This document shows positions 58,085-64,000 of a stretch of 64,000 bases of DNA, in pieces. How positions within the stretch are numbered: position 1 is the first letter of the stretch; each line of letters begins with the position of its first letter. The stretch covers positions 62,001-126,000 of the forward strand of contig JABCPU010000002.1 of NCBI GenBank assembly GCA_016800925.1. The letters are read 5' to 3'. The notes under the pieces are model-generated. The model was not told where the DNA came from, made no database searches, and saw only the letters and a list, made by a program, of their open reading frames with translations. Origin of the DNA: Suillus spraguei. Taxonomy: Eukaryota; Basidiomycota; Agaricomycetes; Boletales; Suillaceae. A program made the position numbers and the translations under genes.

Positions 58085-58219
58085 GCCTTCTTTTGGCAAA
58101 ACTCCTATTCGGGGGGCAGCTACCACCGATCGGCCGTTGTTGCAACCTCCCGTGTACACGTGACATTATTACACCCGAATAGAACCTTTGGTGACGCGTT
58201 TTGCCAAAGAAAGAAGGTG
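58085..58219. repeat. Imperfect inverted repeat upstream of DBP8
   Basis: GCCTTCTTTTGGCAAAAC and CTATTCGGG at 58085-58112 are matched on the other strand by CCCGAATAG and GTTTTGCCAAAGAAAGAAGG at 58174-58217. The right arm has about fifteen extra bases in the middle. The loop is about 60 bases. Possible MITE remnant or structured promoter element. Confidence 0.55.
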
Positions 58220-59219
58220 CCAGGAATGATTATGTAATGAGGCCCCGGACAGGAGTTCATGTGGGACCCCCCACCGTGACACCGTTACAGTCAGTAACTA
58301 TTTCAAATGAAAGCAACAGCATCGATTGAAAGCGAGTGATGGCCTGTATACAAAGCATGATTTCGCGATTTGAAGTACTACGACGGACAAAATACTTATG
58401 CAGTATGAGCAGTATCATCCGATAATTGTATATTGAAGTCTATATCTGGATTCTGGGGCTATTCGTAAATGGACCTGATCCGACGAAGTCCGTTGTTTGA
58501 TGTGACGTGACTATTATACTTGATGCACCTCCGAATCGTTTTTGCCAGGAGCCGAGTTTTCTCAACTTGCTGGGAAATCGAACTGATTGTGTGCATGCAA
58601 AATGAATGAGTCTTGATGATGGTGTGAGGCACAGGGCGCGTCGATACATGTATGGGCGCGTCGCTTATCGTGTTATATTGATCACATGTTCTCAATTTTT
58701 ACTACCGAACAGATTGATTTGGCTGATAGCGTCATTCCACGCGCTTATCTCATTTATCCGACTATCTAGATGTGTTCTCGACTAGTAAAAATGGGGGGCC
58801 TTCTTGTGTTCAGTTAATTTTTTATTATCAAGATCTTACGCCTCTAGGAACTCAGAACGAGGTTCTCAAAACTTCAAGTGGTCAAGATTTTTCTACCTTA
58901 TATATAATGACAAGTACCATGTGGGGAATTAAGGGTTTCCCCACCTCCTGGCCCCGGATCTTAAAAACTTTGTTCTGACATGGTCGGGGACCGGGAGGCA
59001 ATAACGAGGCTGGAGATGGCTGGAGGCTGGGATGGGTGTTTCCGTCGTTGCGATGACGAGTCAGGAACCCGGCTGGATTGCATTGAGCATCAGATTTGAG
59101 AAAAAGTTCTATTGATACAAACATCGAACGTTGGTGTACTACAAAATACAGCGATTAAGATTAAGCTACAAGAAGGGGCGTGACGGTCATGACTTATAAT
59201 TGGAGTACTTGCGAACGTT
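58220..59219. other. Intergenic region between DBP8 and the HMG gene
   Basis: About 1 kb. Short open frames only. I see no known gene and no repeat beyond the inverted repeat next to it. Confidence 0.5.
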
Positions 59220-60607
59220 CTAAATATTTAAGTTCTTATCCATGTCGAGCATCCACGAGGTATTGTTCCACTCATCACTTTCATGGTCAAGTGGCATTGA
59301 GAGGGAACATCCAAAGTCGGAGAACATTGAATCAGAGGTGCACGATGGAGCCCCACTGAAAGCGTCCAAACACGAATAGGGTTGGCCTGATAGCTGATAT
59401 CCGTCCATCGATCCATGAAGTAGTGGAGATAGACGATTGACGTCATAATCCATTGAATTATGGGGAAGACGCAGTTGCTCCATTCCAAGGAATGTGTCGT
59501 CCGGGGACATAGAAACATCCGGTTGGGTATGTCACTGTTCCGTTGGAAGGTTGCTGCAGTTGGCGTCTAATTGTGGAGATGAAGATCAGATGAAGTAAAT
59601 ATAGAGGTGTCATGAGGAACGTACGGCGTCAAGATCTAGGGCCAAACCGGAGAGTTTTTCAGCAAGTCCTGATCTTGGCGTAGTAGGCTGCGATGGCTGT
59701 GATGAGCTCAATTCCAAGCCAAGCGCATTCGCGCTCTGAGACTGAGGAAGGGAGAGAATGGTGTTCGGCTGCTCGTTACCGCACATTCCCTCGGGTGAAG
59801 AGAATGTTGGAAGGAACGGTGGAAATTGTAGAGGGGAGAGCCTAGCAGGGGACGAGAAAGCCGATGGAAACTGCGCTTCTAATGCATCGAGGAGATCATC
59901 ACGCGTAACGCCCCGAGGGCGGACTCTAGACGAGCGAGCGCGTCGCACTGGGCCTATGGATGACTCCACACAGAACTGTTCAGTAGCCTTCGGGTAGTAA
60001 GCGCCGATTTGAAGAGTCTTGGCTAACTTGGCGCTCTTGCGGTTGGGCTTGAATTTGTAATCAGGATACTTTGCATAGTGAGCGGCTTGGACTTCCGCTG
60101 CCTTCTTATGCCACACAGCTCTGTCTTCTTTGTTCATAGATCTCCAAAGCTGCCCTGCGATGCGGCTGAGTTCCTGCTGACGCTTCTCAGCGTTAGCATT
60201 ACCCCGGTTCTTGAGCATGTGTGAACGGTAGAGCATGAATGCGTTCGGTGGGCGAGGAATATGTTCCTTTAATGAAGAACGAACACCGCTGTATTTCGAA
60301 GCAGCCAATGAGAATACGTCGCGATTAGGAAATAACTGAGGAATGGAAAGGGGAGAGCTGAAAAGATTATTTCCTTGCTCCAGGCATGGAGGTGCTGATT
60401 GGGAACGATACAAATCATCCAAAGGAAGGGAGACATCACTGAAAGCGGGGGATTGTGAAAATACGAAGTGCTGTGGATAGTCGAAAAGACCAGAACTCAA
60501 ATCGACGGGAAAAGGGTTGATCATGTGCCTGCCGTTAGAAACTGGCAAAGTAAAGTCAGCGAGAGTCGTGGGGACTACCCGAGGGAAGACTAACCCTTGT
60601 AATCCAT
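59220..60607 (-). CDS. HMG-box (MATA-HMG) transcription factor
   Basis: DNA-binding regulator of the fungal STE11/PRF1/ROX1 group. The frame reaches a TTG at 60548, so I prefer a small first exon at 60607 (ATG GAT TAC AAG) joined by a GTTAGT..CAG intron to VSNGRHMINPFPVDLSSGLF. The HMG box at about residues 80-150 reads IPRPPNAFMLYRSHML, RQQELSRIAGQLWRSMNKED, RAVWHKKAAEVQAAHYAKYP and DYKFKPNRKSAKLAK. This is the MATA type (R-P-x-N-A-F, W-x3-AAE, YPDYKF). The downstream region is Ser/Pro/Leu-rich. The last exon is ambiguous, and the preferred reading ends WMLDMDKNLNI. Mating or stress regulation is possible, but nothing here ties it to a mating locus. Confidence 0.85.
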
Positions 60608-61624
60608 TATATTTAAAAAAAATCTTGCCACTGCAAAAGGGATCTCAACACCAGTTGAGAGTAATAAAACTGTGAGGTCCGAGTCAAGGATTATGACCAC
60701 TCTTATATGCCTCAACGCAATAAAGGGAGTTGGAGATAGTCCGAATACATGGATCCATGTCAGGCTTCGTGAGCTCACCTGAAGGGCTGGATAAGCACAA
60801 AGGGAACAGCGTGAGGAGGGGAATAACATTGAGTTCAATCAGTTTGAAAGAAGGCGCGAGGCTATGATCACATGACCGACACAGAGCAACTTCGGAAGTG
60901 CGCGAGAGCACGTTGTAAACCACGTTGCCTGGCGAGCCATGTCTTCGGAGTCGTTCTGCTTCTGCCAAGCTCTGTATCATCGAACCTCCGAAGGATGGTC
61001 CGCACATGCAGGACCTCCATAAATTGTGACGATTAACAAGAGCTGTAGCATATAATCTGATTAGGCTCTCATCTGACGATAGCGAAAACTATGTCATCTC
61101 TCATGCTGGGCCTGGTCATTTTGTAGTAATGCAATTTGGCTCACCAAAAACTTAAAGTAGATGAAAAATGGCACGAAGCTGCAGAAACGTGGCAAGATAA
61201 GAGTGGCGTGCGAGCAACGATAAAGCGTAGGCGCCGCTCTACGGGAATGACCCTGTTTGACATTGATAACACTCAGTACCAGAAATACCGCAGCATGTGT
61301 CACCGATCTCTTCCCTCGAACACACCATCACATGCAAGATTGACGGTTACTGCGTACACTAGGCTTATTCGGAGTTACTGCGTACTGTTTCTGTCAATAT
61401 TATTAATTTAAATAGCGGGTACAGACTTACCAACCAATTCTATCACAATCGTAGGCGTTATCACATGATACATTCGAGATAAGGCCACAAGTCGTGCCTG
61501 CGATGTCAACTGATGGAAAGTGAAGCACACTACCCAGCCTTTTAATTAAGTATCTCTAGTTTGAATACAGCCACATTCCTGCAACGGGCTGTGAGTAAAA
61601 GCTGCATGTCAGAGACAGTAACAC
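60608..61624. other. Intergenic region between the HMG gene and SUA5
   Basis: About 1 kb. The open frame at 61136-61411 begins with TTG and is not convincing. This is probably the long promoter of the HMG gene. Confidence 0.5.
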
Positions 61625-62954
61625 CTACGTGTGATTTCTAGGGAATAGTGATCCACTGCGAGTTTCCAGCTGCTTTTTTACCCGATTCATGATCGCGAGG
61701 CCCTCATTTTCTTCTGGAACTTCTTCCACTAATATCAAGTCTACTCCTTCCCTTTCTAACGTCAACAATCCATCGAACAGCCGCCTTGCAATCACCGCTG
61801 GTTCCGAAACCAACCCAAAAGGAAATTCATGCCACTGAATGGTCGTATCGCTGATGAGAGATTTCATCAAAATAGAATCCGAAGGCATCAATAACCCCAC
61901 GCGGAGAGTATCAGGAGAATGTGGCATTGAACGCTTGAGATCTTCCAGAAAAGCGGAGGGGCTAAGAGGTTCTATTCCAAGGGGAGCATCGGACGTGTGC
62001 ATCAGTGTCACTGGCACTGAGGGAGAATAATGGCGATATTTCATGCCAGGTGTAGTGGTGCCTGCTCCAATACGTCGTCACGAAAATCACGACGATGGAC
62101 GAGGATCTCTGGTGTTGGTGTATCAGTATCTGAGAAGCCATTAACGAGTACTCGTTTTATGTCTTCCACTGTAATTCCACCAGGTCGCAGGATGCGGATA
62201 TTTCCATCTTCATGTAGACCATCCACCACAGTACTTTCTAGACCAACTTCACATGGGCCACCATCCAGAATGATTGTGATTTTGCCATTCAAGTCATTCA
62301 ACACGTGCTCTGCGCGGGTGGGACTAGGTTTTCCGGAGGAGTTGGCGCTTGGAGCTGCGAGTGGTGCATCGGTGATAGCAATGAGTGCTCGTGCTACTGG
62401 ATGTGATGGCATTCTGATTGCGACAGTTGGCTGGCCAGCGGTAATGATGTCGGGTATCAGGTTATGGTCGCAAGGGAAAAGTAGTGTGAGGGGTCCGGCC
62501 AAAAATGCTCTATGAGCAACTCATAAGAAGGCGAGAGCGCATAATTTTGTGGAAGCAAAGTCTGTAGCATACGCCGCGAGGACACATGTACGATGAGAGG
62601 ATTGTCAGCTGGCCGGCCTTTGGTAGAGAATATCTTGAGGGCTGCGGTCGCGTTTAGAGCGATAGCACCCAGCCCATAAACGGTTTCTGTAGGAAAAGCG
62701 ACTGGGAGGAGATCTTTGAGGCAGGAGGCGGCGGTACGCAAGGCTGCGAGGGTTTCAGGTGAGCTGATGGCTACTTGGTCGTCCGAAGAAAAAACAACGG
62801 ATGTAGAATCGCATGCGAGCACCTGAGTTGCCGCCGCCATCGTGCCTTGTAGCGAAGGTCTTTTCAACGAGAACTTTAGGAACCTTTTCAAAACATTCAT
62901 TAGTAGGAGTACACAGACCGAGTCAGAGTCCGGAACCCGATCCGGGGTAGTCAT
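61625..62954 (-). CDS. SUA5: Threonylcarbamoyl-AMP synthase SUA5/YrdC
   Basis: Makes threonylcarbamoyl-AMP for the t6A37 modification of ANN-decoding tRNAs. The YrdC domain has PVAFPTETVYGLGAIALNAT, KIFSTKGRPADNPLIVHVS, FWPGPLTLLF (joined across an intron), VAIRMPSHPVARALI, PLAAPSANSSGKPSPTRAEH, IILDGGPCEVGLESTVVDG and RILRPGGIT. The C-terminal SUA5 domain begins PGMKYRHYSPSVPV and ends EGLAIMNRVKK. The annotated frame ends at 61625 (SLFPRNHT). One base more in the A run at 61674-61679 would give the more family-like end KKAAGNSQWITIP with a stop at 61638. The N-terminus has a second ATG (residue 19) followed by a basic stretch, possibly a mitochondrial signal. Confidence 0.92.
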
Positions 62955-63112
62955 AGTAAATCAATAGGAAGGCTGGTATTATAACTAATCTCAAGTACTA
63001 TGAGACATGAATATCTTGGTATCCTGATATGCTACGCCCATGACATCCCTTTTATCAAGTCACTGCTTTTGATAAACAGAAATTGACCTGTTACATCAAG
63101 TGTTGCTATGTG

Positions 63113-63548
63113 TTATGTGTCCCGGGAATCAGGCGCATGCATCTTGGGCATGTTCAATCCAACCCGTCGTGCGGTCGCTTCTATCCGTTCCTCTGCTGTT
63201 AGGTCGACTAATGGATTATATCTCTCCAATAAAGCCTAGCACAAGTTAGTCGATGTAACACCTTGCGTGAAATCAGAACACTCACCTTATACTCTCGCTG
63301 GGATCGCAGGAAAGTCAAGGCATTCTGCATATCATGTTGAAAATGTTGCACATCTTCGGATTGTCCACTCTGTGCGAACAGGACTCGGAAGTTTGAAGCA
63401 ATGTCTTTGTTCCGAGCTAACCGAGGTTTGACAGTCTAAGCGTCACTGGAAGTCAATACAAGCAGGACAAATGAAAAGAGCGGTAATGTACTGCTTGAGC
63501 TATCTCTCGGACCACCCGTCGATAAACATGTGTATGATGTGCAACCAT
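63113..63548 (-). CDS. Small LYR-motif mitochondrial protein, FMC1-like
   Basis: Spread over three short exons. The ATG at 63548 begins MVAHHTHVYRRVVREIAQA; after an intron TVKPRLARNKDIASNFRVLF, AQSGQSEDVQHFQHDMQNAL and TFLRSQREYK follow. After a second intron ALLERYNPLVDLTAEERIEA, TARRVGLNMPKMHAPDSRDT and the stop at 63113 complete the product, about 110 residues. VYRRVVREI plus the downstream F is the LYR/complex-1 pattern, and the closing LLERYNP..ERI..TARRVGLNMP is that of FMC1-type F1-ATPase assembly factors. FMC1-like is my best reading, but another LYR protein is not excluded. Confidence 0.75.
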
Positions 63549-63861
63549 TGAGTGTAAGTGAACGTTCAGACAAAGCTGTGGCCGGGTAGAAAACCATGAC
63601 ACCGAAAGCTAATTTCCTTTTTTGGATGATCGATCAATCCACTATCATAATTATTTTACAATTCGTCCACGACCACTCTCCATGATCATTGTTGATTCAA
63701 GCCACTGACACAACTTGAAGAAGCTCCCGTCCATAATGCTGTGGAAATTAACTTGCTTGGGCCCTCCTCCACTTCTCGATACTTCAAAAGGCTGCTCAGT
63801 CTGACACTTGTTCGCCAGCTCAACTTAACACCCTAGCTTCATTCACGGATAACTTATCATC

Positions 63862-64000
63862 ATGGTTTACCACTGCCATAGCATAGACTCTGATGACTCT
63901 CCTGCTCACAACCCAGGAACTAAATCTATGCCCAAAGTCAGTAACATACCGTGACCTCCTCCTAATCATGTCACTCAAGTTCTTGCCGTAGTCAAAAAAA
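63862..64000 (+). CDS. Possible 5' end of a gene cut by the right edge
   Basis: The ATG at 63862 opens MVYHCHSIDSDDSPAHNPGT then KSMPK. A GTAACATAC..CTCAAG intron would continue as VILAVVKK at the edge. It is too short to identify. The start lies 314 bases from the divergent LYR gene. Confidence 0.3.

Noticed and set aside
57963..58166. An upstream open frame continuing DBP8 toward its 5' side.
   Set aside because: It is separated by an in-frame stop from the helicase start, and its reading overlaps the inverted repeat rather than a conserved N-terminus.
59220..60607. A mating-type locus, because of the HMG box.
   Set aside because: No homeodomain pair, pheromone or pheromone-receptor gene lies nearby, and HMG factors of this kind occur outside mating loci in basidiomycetes.
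61136..61411. An open frame of about 90 codons upstream of the HMG gene.
   Set aside because: It begins with TTG, has no ATG near the start, and shows no family resemblance or splice context.

Overview
The window is a gene-dense piece of nuclear DNA from a filamentous basidiomycete, most likely an Agaricomycete. This rests on short introns (about 45 to 65 nt, GT...AG with two GC...AG cases), many small exons, tight gene spacing, and the protein families found: division 1 chitin synthase, DAL5/TNA1-type transporters, RHEB, NEM1, LAG1, COQ10 and a hAT transposon relic. I see no bacterial, viral, CRISPR or rRNA feature and no tRNA gene. Gene models were assembled by hand from reading frames, splice signals and family motifs, so exon ends are predictions.

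Layout. 1-5.3 kb: the 5' half of SEC7 (cut by the left edge), deoxyhypusine synthase and a divergent 14-3-3. 7.1-9.4 kb: an aromatic aminotransferase, flanked by two stretches of about 2 kb where I see no gene. 11.4-14.9 kb: a GIS2-type zinc-knuckle protein, COQ10 and a conserved-looking unknown. 16-20.5 kb: chitin synthase and a RING protein. 20.5-24.8 kb: a roughly 3.4 kb insertion flanked by about 440-bp direct copies of the RING/SPO12 junction. It carries a broken hAT transposase tail at its left edge and an unrecognised multi-exon gene. 24.6-31.3 kb: SPO12, RHEB and a GH2 beta-mannosidase. 31.5-45.1 kb: a transporter array of two apparently intact DAL5/TNA1-like MFS genes, one frameshifted copy, one exon-sized fragment and one decayed inverted copy, with an alanyl-tRNA editing protein and a second RING gene between the last two. 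45.6-64 kb: housekeeping genes NEM1, SNF7, LAG1, a U1A/U2B''-like RRM protein, a DJ-1/PfpI protein, MOB1, a BTB-like protein, DBP8, an HMG-box factor, SUA5 and a small LYR/FMC1-like gene.

The genes do not form one pathway. There are loose themes: translation (deoxyhypusine synthase, AlaX, SUA5, GIS2, DBP8), growth and mitotic exit (RHEB, MOB1, SPO12, 14-3-3), and membrane lipid and trafficking (SEC7, SNF7, LAG1, NEM1). The most unusual parts are the insertion with long direct flanks at 20.5-24.8 kb and the transporter array, which preserves several stages of duplication and decay. Two small frame breaks, in SUA5 and in one transporter copy, lie in homopolymers and could be assembly errors.
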